The notes beneath the pieces were generated by a model that was given only the letters and a program-made list of their open reading frames with translations, made no database searches and was not told where the DNA came from. Positions 1 to 7,944 of a stretch of 64,000 nucleotides of DNA are shown here, piece after piece (the first letter of the stretch is position 1; every line of letters starts with the position of its first letter). Source of the DNA: Clostridia bacterium (GTDB lineage Bacteria; Bacillota; Clostridia; Christensenellales; Aristaeellaceae); NCBI GenBank assembly GCA_017395685.1, contig JAFQOD010000022.1, positions 1 to 64,000 on the forward strand. The letters run 5' to 3'. Both the position numbers and the translations under genes were made by a program.

Positions 1-10
1 GTCAACACGC

Positions 11-159
11 TCGAAAAAAATGAAGGATCATTTTTTTCGACATGCAGATTTTCTTGTGCTGCTTCGCAGCACGGGCAGAAAATCTGATAGGAATGAAAAA
101 TTCTTCCCGAATCATAAATGATTCTCCAGAATTTTTCTCCTGGCGGCGTACATGCCGCC
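11..159. repeat. Tandem run of four intergenic hairpins
   Basis: Four inverted repeats follow one another without a gene. They are a perfect 13-bp stem at 11-23/28-40, a two-part stem at 46-54 plus 57-62 pairing with 66-71 plus 77-85, a two-part stem at 95-104 plus 109-115 pairing with 118-124 plus 128-137, and a 6-bp GC stem at 142-147/154-159. No ORF in either strand here resembles a protein. It may be part of a dispersed extragenic repeat or the decayed end of an element lying left of the window. The hairpins are read directly; the interpretation is open. Confidence 0.6.
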
Positions 160-230
160 GCTGCGGATTGCATTTCTTCGCCTACTATGCTGCAAGTATT
201 TTTGCGTATGGGTGGTTTGTCAACGGTCTG

Positions 231-257
231 TCACCGGCTGTTATGCCGGTGATTTTT
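231..257 (+). terminator. Rho-independent terminator for a plus-strand transcript entering from the left
   Basis: The stem TCACCGGC/GCCGGTGA at 231-238 and 245-252 has a 6-nt loop and is followed by a T-run. It sits immediately past the stop codon of the minus-strand gene, where it could also act as that gene's 3' hairpin, although the minus-strand side lacks a U-run after the stem. Confidence 0.6.
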
Positions 258-1379
258 TCATTTTCCCTGAAACGCATCATTCAGCCAGTTGCCTTCAAAT
301 ACCGTTCCCTCCGCATCGATATAAACGCCGTAGCCATGGAGTTTTCCATTGAGGAATGCGCCGGTATAGGATGCGCCGCTTTTCCAGAAGATGGAGCCCT
401 GGCCGGTGCGCTGATCATCTGCCCATTGGCCCCGGTAAATGGTACCGTCGGCCCAGACGAGCACCCCGTATCCATCCTTTTTTCCGTTCCGGAACTGGCC
501 GGTATACAAGGTACCGCCGTCCCAGATGACCACCCCGTTCCCGTGCCAGGAGCCCGTTTCCCACTGGCCGATATAGGTTTGATCATCGTATTCCTTGATG
601 CGGTAGCCTGTAAAGCCGGCGTCATGGATGGCCTGGCTGTAATCCTCCTGAGTGATATGGGCGGTATCCCGCAAAAAGGAAAGGGCAGCTTCATCCAATT
701 GATCCGTCCAGCCGATGATATAGGCGGTCAGGCTGTCAATGGAGGCGGTTTTTGTGCTGTTCAACATCAGGCTGTCCGGGAAATATGCCTGGGCGGCCCC
801 ATGATAATCATCAGGATAATAATAATCCCGGGCACCGTAGAGATGCAGCAATTCATGGGCATAGCTGCTGGAGGCGGTGGTGGCATAGCAGACCAGATAA
901 TCATTATGTGCAGCATGGCTGTCACTGATGGAAAAGGCGCGGCCTTCCCGGTTGAGAATCATCAGCAGGGGAATTTCATTCTCCAGATAGAAGGAATTCT
1001 CACCCCGCGGGGGCAGACCGGCCTGCTGCAGGGCCTGCTCCATCACCTGACTGTATTCTGCCGCATCGATGTGATCCAGCCCCTCTGCCATATAGTACGC
1101 AGGGGAGAGGGAAAGGGAACGGCCGTAGCCTGCCGCCTGCGCCTTCAGATAGGAAGCGGCGTCCTCCACTGCTTTTTTGCATTGGTCCATCCGGCCTGCA
1201 TCCCAGGGATGGCCCTTTTCGGCGGCAAAGATCACATACAGGGGGATTTCGCCCGTTAGTTCCCGGCAGGAGCCCAGATTTTTTTTCCGGAGGAAGAAAT
1301 CATCCTGCTGCTCCACGCCCAGGGCAGGCAGGGGCAGGGCCAGCAGAAGCGCAAGGATCAGAGCCAGGTATTTTTTCAT
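258..1379 (-). CDS. Secreted metzincin-like zinc metallopeptidase with C-terminal MORN repeats
   Basis: The 373-residue product starts with a clear signal peptide (residues 1-21). Residues 175-185 read HELLHLYGARD, which fits the HExxHxxGxxD zinc-binding motif of Asp-type metzincins such as snapalysin. A methionine at 205 (SLMLNS) could be the Met-turn. Residues 269-370 are four to five MORN repeats of about 23 residues (YxGxWxxGxxxGxGxxxxxxG). Known biology: metzincins are extracellular endopeptidases, and MORN repeats are protein- or lipid-contact modules more often seen inside cells. Inference: a secreted protease tethered through its MORN tail. The start is supported by an AAGGAG site. 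A terminator separates it from the upstream aminopeptidase gene, so it may have its own promoter. The substrate cannot be read from sequence. Confidence 0.75.
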   Translation of the reverse strand: MKKYLALILALLLALPLPALGVEQQDDFFLRKKNLGSCRELTGEIPLYVIFAAEKGHPWDAGRMDQCKKAVEDAASYLKAQAAGYGRSLSLSPAYYMAEGLDHIDAAEYSQVMEQALQQAGLPPRGENSFYLENEIPLLMILNREGRAFSISDSHAAHNDYLVCYATTASSSYAHELLHLYGARDYYYPDDYHGAAQAYFPDSLMLNSTKTASIDSLTAYIIGWTDQLDEAALSFLRDTAHITQEDYSQAIHDAGFTGYRIKEYDDQTYIGQWETGSWHGNGVVIWDGGTLYTGQFRNGKKDGYGVLVWADGTIYRGQWADDQRTGQGSIFWKSGASYTGAFLNGKLHGYGVYIDAEGTVFEGNWLNDAFQGK

Positions 1380-1400
1380 GCTGCATTCTCCTTCTCGGGG

Positions 1401-1434
1401 GATAAAGGAAGGCCCGCTGGGTGCAAGCGGGCCT
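1401..1434 (-). terminator. Terminator after the M29 aminopeptidase gene
   Basis: The stem AGGCCCGCT/AGCGGGCCT (1410-1418, 1426-1434), read on the minus strand, is followed by TCCTTTAT. It lies between the aminopeptidase stop and the RBS of the metallopeptidase gene, separating the two units. Confidence 0.75.
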
Positions 1435-1443
1435 GGAAAAAGC

Positions 1444-2559
1444 TTATTTCAGCTGATCGGGATTCAGGCACTGCAGATCCTCGGGGATGAACAGGCCGTC
1501 CTTGCGGATCAGTTCCCCGTCAAAATACATTTCGCCGCCGCCGAATTCCGGGGTCTGGATGCAGACCAGATCCCAATGGACGGCAGATTTATTGCCGTTG
1601 GGGCATTCATCATAGGAATTGCCGGGGGTGAAATGGAAGGAACCGGCGATCTTTTCATCAAACAGGGTATCCAGCATGGCATGGGTGATGAAGGGATTGA
1701 CGCCGATGGCGAATTCGCCGATGTAGCGGGCGCCGGGATCGGTATCAAAGACTGTCTTCAGGGCCTCGGGGGCGCTGCCGGTCTGATCGATGATCTTGCC
1801 ATCCTTGAAGGTGAGGCATACATTTTCGTGGCGCACGCCCTGATAGAGGGAGGGGGCGGTATAGGTGAGGATGCCGTTCACAGAATCCTTGACGGGAGCG
1901 GTGAATACCTCGCCGTCGGGGATATTCAATTCACCGGCGCATTTGATGGCGGGCATGCCCTTGATGGAGAAGGTAAGATCGGTGCCCGGGCCCACAATGT
2001 GCACCTGATCGGTGGCCTCCATCCGCTTGACCAGGGCGTCCATGGCCCGGCTCATCTTGCCGTAATCCATATTGCATACGTCAAAATAGAAATCTTCGAA
2101 GGCGTCGGTGCTCATATTGGCCTGCTGGGCCATGGCGGGCAGGGGATAGCGCAGCACCACCCATTTGGTATGGGGCACACGGATCTGGGAATGCACTTTA
2201 TTGCCGTAATGCAGGCCGTAAAGCGTTTTCTTTTCGCCGGGCACATCGCTCTGCTCAAAGGCATTTTCGCCGCCCCGGACGCCGATATAGGCCTGGCAAT
2301 CCTGCATGCGCAGGGAATCATACTTGGCCATCAGGGAAAGCTGCTCTTCACAGCAGTGCATCAGCATGGCCCGCTGCACCTTGGGCTGATTGATCTGCAC
2401 CATGGGAATGCCGCCGGCCTTGTAGGCCTCCTCCACCAGCGCGCAGACGAAATCTTCGGGGATACCGGTGGCCTCAATCAGCACCTTTTCGCCCTTTTGC
2501 AGGCGGCAGGAATAATTGATCAGATTATGGGCCAGCTTCAGCATACGGGGATCTTTCAT
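1444..2559 (-). CDS. M29-family aminopeptidase (AmpS/PepS/AmpT type)
   Basis: A 371-residue cytosolic metallo-aminopeptidase that removes N-terminal residues from peptides using two metal ions. By comparison with family M29, the expected metal and catalytic residues are visible: E217 (PDGEVFTAP), E282 (GEFAIG), H309 (GSFHF), Y316, H328 and D330 (VHWD). The length is slightly shorter than the usual ~410 residues. GGAGGAAA lies 8 nt before the ATG. It is 33 nt downstream of the acyltransferase gene on the same strand and is followed by a terminator, so it is probably the last gene of the unit starting at 6583. The family assignment is firm; substrate preference is unknown. Confidence 0.9.
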   Translation of the reverse strand: MKDPRMLKLAHNLINYSCRLQKGEKVLIEATGIPEDFVCALVEEAYKAGGIPMVQINQPKVQRAMLMHCCEEQLSLMAKYDSLRMQDCQAYIGVRGGENAFEQSDVPGEKKTLYGLHYGNKVHSQIRVPHTKWVVLRYPLPAMAQQANMSTDAFEDFYFDVCNMDYGKMSRAMDALVKRMEATDQVHIVGPGTDLTFSIKGMPAIKCAGELNIPDGEVFTAPVKDSVNGILTYTAPSLYQGVRHENVCLTFKDGKIIDQTGSAPEALKTVFDTDPGARYIGEFAIGVNPFITHAMLDTLFDEKIAGSFHFTPGNSYDECPNGNKSAVHWDLVCIQTPEFGGGEMYFDGELIRKDGLFIPEDLQCLNPDQLK

Positions 2560-2592
2560 GCTATATTTCCTCCATTAAATAAGATTGGATAT

Positions 2593-3771
2593 TCAGGGGC
2601 GCATGCCCCGGCGCAGCCGGCGGGCAATGGGCCTTTCAAACAGATAAGTGATCAGCGACGCCAGGATGATGGCGCCGATAAAGCAGCACAGGGTGTAATT
2701 GACCTGCCAGCGGTATTCCCCGGCGGTCCAGGGAGAGGCGGATTGGCTGGGCGGAAAGCCCCAGCCCTTCAGCTGCACGGCGAACAATTGATGCCAGATA
2801 TAGAATTGAAAGGAAATGGCGGAGAAAAATTTCATTACCGGATTGCCCAGCAGGAATCTGAGCCCCGGCAGGGAAAAAGCAGCGCAGAGCATGGCGCAGG
2901 AAAGGGTGAGGGAGAGAGAAAATCTGCGCTCCAATTGGCCTTTCTGGATATGGCTGGCCGAGGCCTGGCCTTTTGCAATAGCCACCAGCTGGCAGATGCA
3001 CAGGAAGAAAAGCACCGTAAAAAGCAGCTTGATTTTCTTATCGGTTTCCCCCTGCCCCAGCTTTTTCCGCAGCGCAGTGAACACGGATGCGGCCAGGAAG
3101 CCATTGGCATATACATCCAGAAAGGCGGGCAGCTGATTGAAATACATGCTCAGATCCCGCTGCTGGGCGGCCAGGGCCCGGAAGGCGAAGGCGGCCCCCG
3201 CCATCAGGCCCCAGGTGATCAGGGGGAATTTTTTAAATGCCCGGGCCAGGAAAGGGAAGATCAGATAAAACTGCATCTCCACTCCCAGCGTCCACAGGGC
3301 GCCGTTGAGGGGGGTATGATGATAGCTGAAGGGGAAAAGATTGTGGGTGAAGGTAAGATGGGCCAGCAAATCCCTTCCGGCTGCCCAGGGAGTGGCATAT
3401 TTGCCCTGCAGGATGGCGAGAATGAACAGCGGGATGATGCAAAGCAGGTAAGAGGGCAGAATGCGGATCAGCCGCCGTTTATAGAAGGTCCAGATGGCAG
3501 GGGAGGATTTGCCCTGGGTATAGGGAAGATACAGCAGAAAGCCGGAAAGCAGCAGCATCCCATCCACCCAGATATAGCCGGAACGCAGCAGAAAATCCAG
3601 ATGGAAATCGATCCCCAGAACGGAAAAGGAGGGGGAAAGCCAGCCCTGCTGCCAGATATGGAACCAGCCCACCAGCAGCACACAAAGAGCCCGAACCCCG
3701 TCCAATACATCGATTTGGCGGGGATCGGGCGCCTGATGATAGGATTGCAGATGCGTGCGGATCTTTTCCAT
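2593..3771 (-). CDS. Acyltransferase-3 family membrane O-acyltransferase (OafA/YrhL type)
   Basis: A 392-residue integral membrane protein with about ten hydrophobic segments. It carries the AT3 family hallmarks: a conserved His in the first membrane segment (GWFHIW, H38), the RRLIRILPSY motif around 101-110, and LWTLGVEMQFYL in the middle. Family members move acetyl or other acyl groups across or at the membrane onto cell-surface glycans or peptidoglycan. No SGNH domain is fused. The ATG is 4 nt from the stop of the upstream TPR gene and has only a weak RBS, suggesting translational coupling. The acceptor cannot be inferred beyond an envelope polysaccharide. Confidence 0.88.
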   Translation of the reverse strand: MEKIRTHLQSYHQAPDPRQIDVLDGVRALCVLLVGWFHIWQQGWLSPSFSVLGIDFHLDFLLRSGYIWVDGMLLLSGFLLYLPYTQGKSSPAIWTFYKRRLIRILPSYLLCIIPLFILAILQGKYATPWAAGRDLLAHLTFTHNLFPFSYHHTPLNGALWTLGVEMQFYLIFPFLARAFKKFPLITWGLMAGAAFAFRALAAQQRDLSMYFNQLPAFLDVYANGFLAASVFTALRKKLGQGETDKKIKLLFTVLFFLCICQLVAIAKGQASASHIQKGQLERRFSLSLTLSCAMLCAAFSLPGLRFLLGNPVMKFFSAISFQFYIWHQLFAVQLKGWGFPPSQSASPWTAGEYRWQVNYTLCCFIGAIILASLITYLFERPIARRLRRGMRP

Positions 3772-3775
3772 GGGA

Positions 3776-6583
3776 TTATTCCACCCGGGTCATCCGGTAG
3801 AGCAGATTCTGCTTTTCGTGGCGCAGGGTCAGGGCATTGGCAGAATTGGATACGATGTTATAGGTATATTTCAGGGATTCGGGACTATCGCCAATATCCA
3901 GAGAATAGACGTTGGCGAAGTAGTAATAATCACGGCCCTCGATGGTGCAGGTGCCGTCTTCACGGAATTCCATCACAGTGCCTTTGGTACTCTCCCATTT
4001 GCCCATAATCCGATAAACAATTTTATTCAGACGTTTTTCAGCTACATCGCTGTAATCCATGATTTGCTTGTAATATTTGAGCGCTTCGAATGGCTTGTGG
4101 TCAGAATAAAGGGAATTAGCATAGCGATAACATGCTTCTACATACATCTCCGGAATATCAGCATACTTTTCAGAAAGATGATCCTGGGAGAGATTTTCCA
4201 GCGCTTTAACTGCTGTTTCGTAATCCTTCTTGGCGATGGCGGCCTTGGCGGCCTGGTATGCTTCCGCATAATACTGATCGAAGCAGCTTTCGGAAAGGGA
4301 GGCGGCATCCTGATAATCCCCGGCCTGTTCAAACAGGTAGGCGGCCTGGGCCAGATCGCCCTGATTCATGGCGTCCGTACCGGCCTGATAGGCGCACTGC
4401 TGCTGGCGGCTGCGGGCATCCTGATAGAATTTGATGGATCCGAACATTTCGGCGGCCTGGGCCAGATCGCCGTTTTCCATTTTCTGCACAGCGACCAGAT
4501 AGACGCAGTCCTGATACTGGGTGAGGGCGTCGCTATAATTGCCCAGGGCCAGCAGGATGGTCATGGCGTCTTCGTAGTGCCCTTCCACCTTCAGATCCAG
4601 GGCCAGCAGATACCGGGCCCGGTTCAGCTGTTCGGCGCAATCCTCATAATTGCCCAGGGCCACCAAGGCGGTGATGGCGCTTTCGTATTCACCATAATCG
4701 ATCAGATAAATGGCCTGATGATACTGGGCCTGGGTCAGGGCCTGGGCACTGTCACGATAGGTGCCCAGCTGGGTATAAAGCTGGATGGCCAGATCGTAAT
4801 TTTCTTCATCCCGGGCGTTATTGGCCTGTTGATAGAGCAATTGATTGATGTAATCATCGGCAGCCTTATAGCCGGAAATGGATTGGAACAGGGGCAGCGC
4901 CTCCTCCCCCCGGCCTTCATCCATCATGGCCACGGCAGGCCTGTAGATGCATTCCTTCATGGCCTCCTGGGCGGTCTGCAGCTCCTGCGCCTTTTCGAAA
5001 TAGGCGTAGGCGGCCTCGTAATCAGCCTGCTCCATCAGGGCAAGGCCCATCTGATACCAGCATTCCAGCAGCAGCGCCTTGGAATCCTGATAGCCCTGGA
5101 TTTTTTCCAGCATGCCGGCGGCGCGCTGATAATCCCCATCCTTCATGGAAAGAACGGCAGGCTCATACAGGCAGGCGATGGCCTGGCGGTAAGCATCGGC
5201 ATAATCCCCGGCCAGCAGATAATACTCGGCAGCGGTATCGAAATCCTGGGCGGCAAAGAACTGCCGGGCAGCGGCATAATAGGCTACCTGCAGCTGCTGA
5301 ACGGAATCCTTATATTCGCCCAGCTGCAGGAAATAATCCACGGCCAGCAGCGGATCCCCCTGCTCCAGCGCACGGACAGCGGGCAGGTACAGGCAATCCA
5401 GGGCATTCTGCTGGGAATTCTGATAATCGGCGAGGGCCAGGAATTTTTCTCTGGCGTCCGGATAGGCCCCCTGCTCCATCAGCTCCACGGCCCATTCATA
5501 TTCCGCCTGATTGCGTTTCATTCTGGCATCGCCGTAGGCAGGAATGGTTTCATACATGGCGATGGCCTTGGCCCATTCCCGGGCGGAAAGCAGCTTTTCG
5601 GCATGGATATACCGGGCTTCCTGGGCTTTGGATGCGCTGTCCTTATAATCGCCCAGCGCCTCAAAGGAGGTGCTGGCCACCTGCAGGGAGGTATAGGTGC
5701 CGTTATTCATGGAAGAGAGGGCGGCGCGATAATCGCATTCCAGGGCCATATCGGCGCTGTCCAGATAATCTTCCAGGGCCAGGAACTGGGCCTTGGCCGT
5801 ATCATACTGGCCGCTTTCCAGGGCACGTTCGGCCTGATAATAATGATAATAGGGAATGCCGTGGAAATAGAGGCCGTAGGCCAGAGCGGCGCCCAGCACC
5901 ACAATGGTGGTCAGGGCGATGATCAGCTTCTTGCGGCGGCGGCGCTTTTTCCGCAGCGCTTCCTTGGCCTGGGCGATGCGGCGGGCCTCCTCCCGCTGGC
6001 GGCGCTGCTCATCCTCAATGGCATTCTGGCGGGTGATGATGATCTTTTCAATGGCGGCCTGATTGAGCTTGGTAAAAATCTCATGCCGGTCCCGCTGGCA
6101 GCGGCGGCAGCGCTCTTCAGCCGGGCCGTTGGCGCGGCCGCATACGCAGACCCACACATTGCCCTGATCGCTGGGATAGGCGGCGGCATCCGGGCCAGCC
6201 AATTCCTGCATCACCTGCAGCTGCTGATCCTTGAGCAGGGGAGAGGGGGTAAATTCAGCAGCGGGCACGGCGCCCCGGCGCCATACCGTTTTATCCTCAA
6301 ACCATACCTTTTCGATCAGCACTTCCAGATCCTGGGCCTTCACCCCTTCTTCCAGCAGGATGGCGGCTTCGAAGGCATGACGGGACGGCGCATCCAGATC
6401 CTGGATCCGCTCCACATGACGGGCATACTGCTCCCCGTCGATATTATAGCATAAGGCGCATACCTGAATGCTGGTTACATCTTTATCCGACAGATTGTAA
6501 ATCTGCATGGCCAGCACAGGATCGTTGGCAGCAGGCATTTTACAATGCCATAATTCCACCGGGCAGGTCAAATCAATTCTCAT
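3776..6583 (-). CDS. Single-pass membrane protein: beta domain, Zn ribbon, TM, about 16 TPR-like repeats
   Basis: A 935-residue protein. Residues 1-135 look like an all-beta domain. C146/C148/C159/C162 (CxC-x10-CxxC) form a probable zinc ribbon. A charged coiled coil spans 165-215, a basic patch (KKRRRRKK) precedes the TM at 219-240, and about 16 helix-pair repeats of ~37 residues follow, each ending in a DYxDS/DYxDA turn. The last ~75 residues form a small beta domain starting at GKWES. The positive-inside rule puts the Zn ribbon in the cytoplasm and the TPR solenoid outside. It is similar in design to the product of 33126-35936. A consensus promoter and GGAGG lie upstream. The function is unknown; a scaffold or envelope sensor is inference. 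Confidence 0.8.
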   Translation of the reverse strand: MRIDLTCPVELWHCKMPAANDPVLAMQIYNLSDKDVTSIQVCALCYNIDGEQYARHVERIQDLDAPSRHAFEAAILLEEGVKAQDLEVLIEKVWFEDKTVWRRGAVPAAEFTPSPLLKDQQLQVMQELAGPDAAAYPSDQGNVWVCVCGRANGPAEERCRRCQRDRHEIFTKLNQAAIEKIIITRQNAIEDEQRRQREEARRIAQAKEALRKKRRRRKKLIIALTTIVVLGAALAYGLYFHGIPYYHYYQAERALESGQYDTAKAQFLALEDYLDSADMALECDYRAALSSMNNGTYTSLQVASTSFEALGDYKDSASKAQEARYIHAEKLLSAREWAKAIAMYETIPAYGDARMKRNQAEYEWAVELMEQGAYPDAREKFLALADYQNSQQNALDCLYLPAVRALEQGDPLLAVDYFLQLGEYKDSVQQLQVAYYAAARQFFAAQDFDTAAEYYLLAGDYADAYRQAIACLYEPAVLSMKDGDYQRAAGMLEKIQGYQDSKALLLECWYQMGLALMEQADYEAAYAYFEKAQELQTAQEAMKECIYRPAVAMMDEGRGEEALPLFQSISGYKAADDYINQLLYQQANNARDEENYDLAIQLYTQLGTYRDSAQALTQAQYHQAIYLIDYGEYESAITALVALGNYEDCAEQLNRARYLLALDLKVEGHYEDAMTILLALGNYSDALTQYQDCVYLVAVQKMENGDLAQAAEMFGSIKFYQDARSRQQQCAYQAGTDAMNQGDLAQAAYLFEQAGDYQDAASLSESCFDQYYAEAYQAAKAAIAKKDYETAVKALENLSQDHLSEKYADIPEMYVEACYRYANSLYSDHKPFEALKYYKQIMDYSDVAEKRLNKIVYRIMGKWESTKGTVMEFREDGTCTIEGRDYYYFANVYSLDIGDSPESLKYTYNIVSNSANALTLRHEKQNLLYRMTRVE

Positions 6584-6632
6584 GGCGTGAACGCCTCCGT
6601 ATACAGGCAGATCAGAAAAATCTGTAACTTAT

Positions 6633-6661
6633 ATTATAATGGAAAGATCTGATGCTGTCAA
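6633..6661 (-). promoter_or_regulatory. Consensus sigma-A promoter for the TPR/acyltransferase/aminopeptidase unit
   Basis: On the minus strand TTGACA (6661-6656), a 17-bp spacer and TATAAT (6638-6633) match consensus exactly. It lies about 50 nt upstream of the ATG at 6583 and just downstream of the terminator at 6680-6713. Confidence 0.85.
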
Positions 6662-6679
6662 CTTATCCGGCCTATTTAT

Positions 6680-6713
6680 AAAGGAAAGCCGCCCGACAAA
6701 AACATCGGGCGGC
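6680..6713 (-). terminator. Terminator after the exported protein gene
   Basis: Minus-strand stem GCCGCCCGA/TCGGGCGGC (6688-6696, 6705-6713) with an 8-nt loop, followed by TTTCCTTT. It ends the pdp/exported-protein transcript. Confidence 0.8.
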
Positions 6714-6763
6714 AGGTAATGTTTTTTACGAAATGATGACGGAGTTTGTAACAATTGAGAGGA

Positions 6764-7918
6764 TCAGCGCAGCAGCATCCGCATTTCCTGCAGTTTGCCG
6801 CCGACGAAGGTCAGCTGCCAGTGCACCAGCGCTTCTCCGTCGGGGGAGAGGGCATAATTGATGGTGGCGGTGGTTTCGCCGTAGGCCAGGATGCCGAAGG
6901 GGGCGTTGACGCCGTCGCCGTAGAGGGCGATGCCGTTATCCACGGTGCCGCCCTGGCCGTGGCTGAAGCGATACATCACGCTTTCCATGCTGTCGCCCAC
7001 CCGGACGCCCCGGGGGCCTTCCAGGGTATCGCCGTTGATGAGCATGGAATTGACCTGCTTGAACTGCTTGGAGGAATCATAATTGAAATAGATGGATACC
7101 CCATCCCACTGCCGGATGCGCAGATATTCGCCGGAGCTATCCTGCTTCCATTCATCCACGGGGGAGCTGCCCAGCACGGCAGTGGCCATTTCGGGGGTAA
7201 GATCCAGGAAATCCAGGCCGCCGAAGGAAAGATCCTCCCGGACGAAGGGGGCCAGCAAACTGCCGTCTTCGGATTTGGGATAGGCGAAATAATGGGTGGC
7301 TTCCTGGATTTCGGCGGTATCGGCGATTTCCTGGAGGGCCTGGGTCTCATCGATCCGCTGATCCATGCCGAATACGGCGATATTGACGATCATATCATTA
7401 TCAATCTGATAGCTGACGCCGCAGGAAATAACGCCGTCGGCCACCCAGTGATAGATGCAGTGGGTCACCTGGGTCACCCGCTGGCCATCCCGGAGCACCC
7501 AGCCCAGCACCGCTTCAGGCTTGGAGCCGGAGATATACAGGGCGGCGTCGTTATAATTGCCGGCCAGATCGGGATTGTGGTTGGGATAGGTGCTGAGCAG
7601 CTTGGACAGGCTGTCGCCGATCATCAGGCCCCGGGGGCAGGCGGCGGTGGGATCCAGCACGGCACCCAGCACGGCGGTATTTTTATCCAGGGTTTCATCG
7701 GCAATGCGCAGCAGGCCTTCGCTTACGATGGCCAGGGTATCGCCGTTATCTGCCTTGGTGATTTCAACGCTGCCCTCCAGGGAACGCTGACGCAGGGCGG
7801 AAAGATAGATTTCCAATTCTTCATAGGTGGGATAGGCGGCTTCTTCCGTCATGGGTTCAGCCAGGCAGGCGCCGGTGATCAGAAGCAGGGCCAGCAGCAG
7901 GGAAATCAATTTTTTCAT
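6764..7918 (-). CDS. Exported protein of unknown function with an internal duplication
   Basis: A 384-residue protein with a signal peptide ending near residue 20. I do not recognise the family. Two segments carry the same motif, CPRGLMIGDSLSKLL (~95-110) and GPRGVRVGDSMESVM (~305-320), i.e. PRGxxxGDSxxxxx. This suggests two copies of one small domain that loosely recalls the start of SmpA/OmlA-like folds. Each copy is followed by beta-rich sequence. It begins 26 nt after the pyrimidine phosphorylase stop, so the two are probably cotranscribed, and a terminator follows it. The role is unknown. Confidence 0.7.
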   Translation of the reverse strand: MKKLISLLLALLLITGACLAEPMTEEAAYPTYEELEIYLSALRQRSLEGSVEITKADNGDTLAIVSEGLLRIADETLDKNTAVLGAVLDPTAACPRGLMIGDSLSKLLSTYPNHNPDLAGNYNDAALYISGSKPEAVLGWVLRDGQRVTQVTHCIYHWVADGVISCGVSYQIDNDMIVNIAVFGMDQRIDETQALQEIADTAEIQEATHYFAYPKSEDGSLLAPFVREDLSFGGLDFLDLTPEMATAVLGSSPVDEWKQDSSGEYLRIRQWDGVSIYFNYDSSKQFKQVNSMLINGDTLEGPRGVRVGDSMESVMYRFSHGQGGTVDNGIALYGDGVNAPFGILAYGETTATINYALSPDGEALVHWQLTFVGGKLQEMRMLLR

Positions 7919-7944
7919 GGTGCAATCTCCTTTTTATAGTAGGA

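Noticed and set aside
1177-6454. Two long plus-strand frames (943 and 899 residues)
   Set aside because: Shadows of the minus-strand aminopeptidase, acyltransferase and TPR genes; neither has domain features and the second opens inside the acyltransferase start region.
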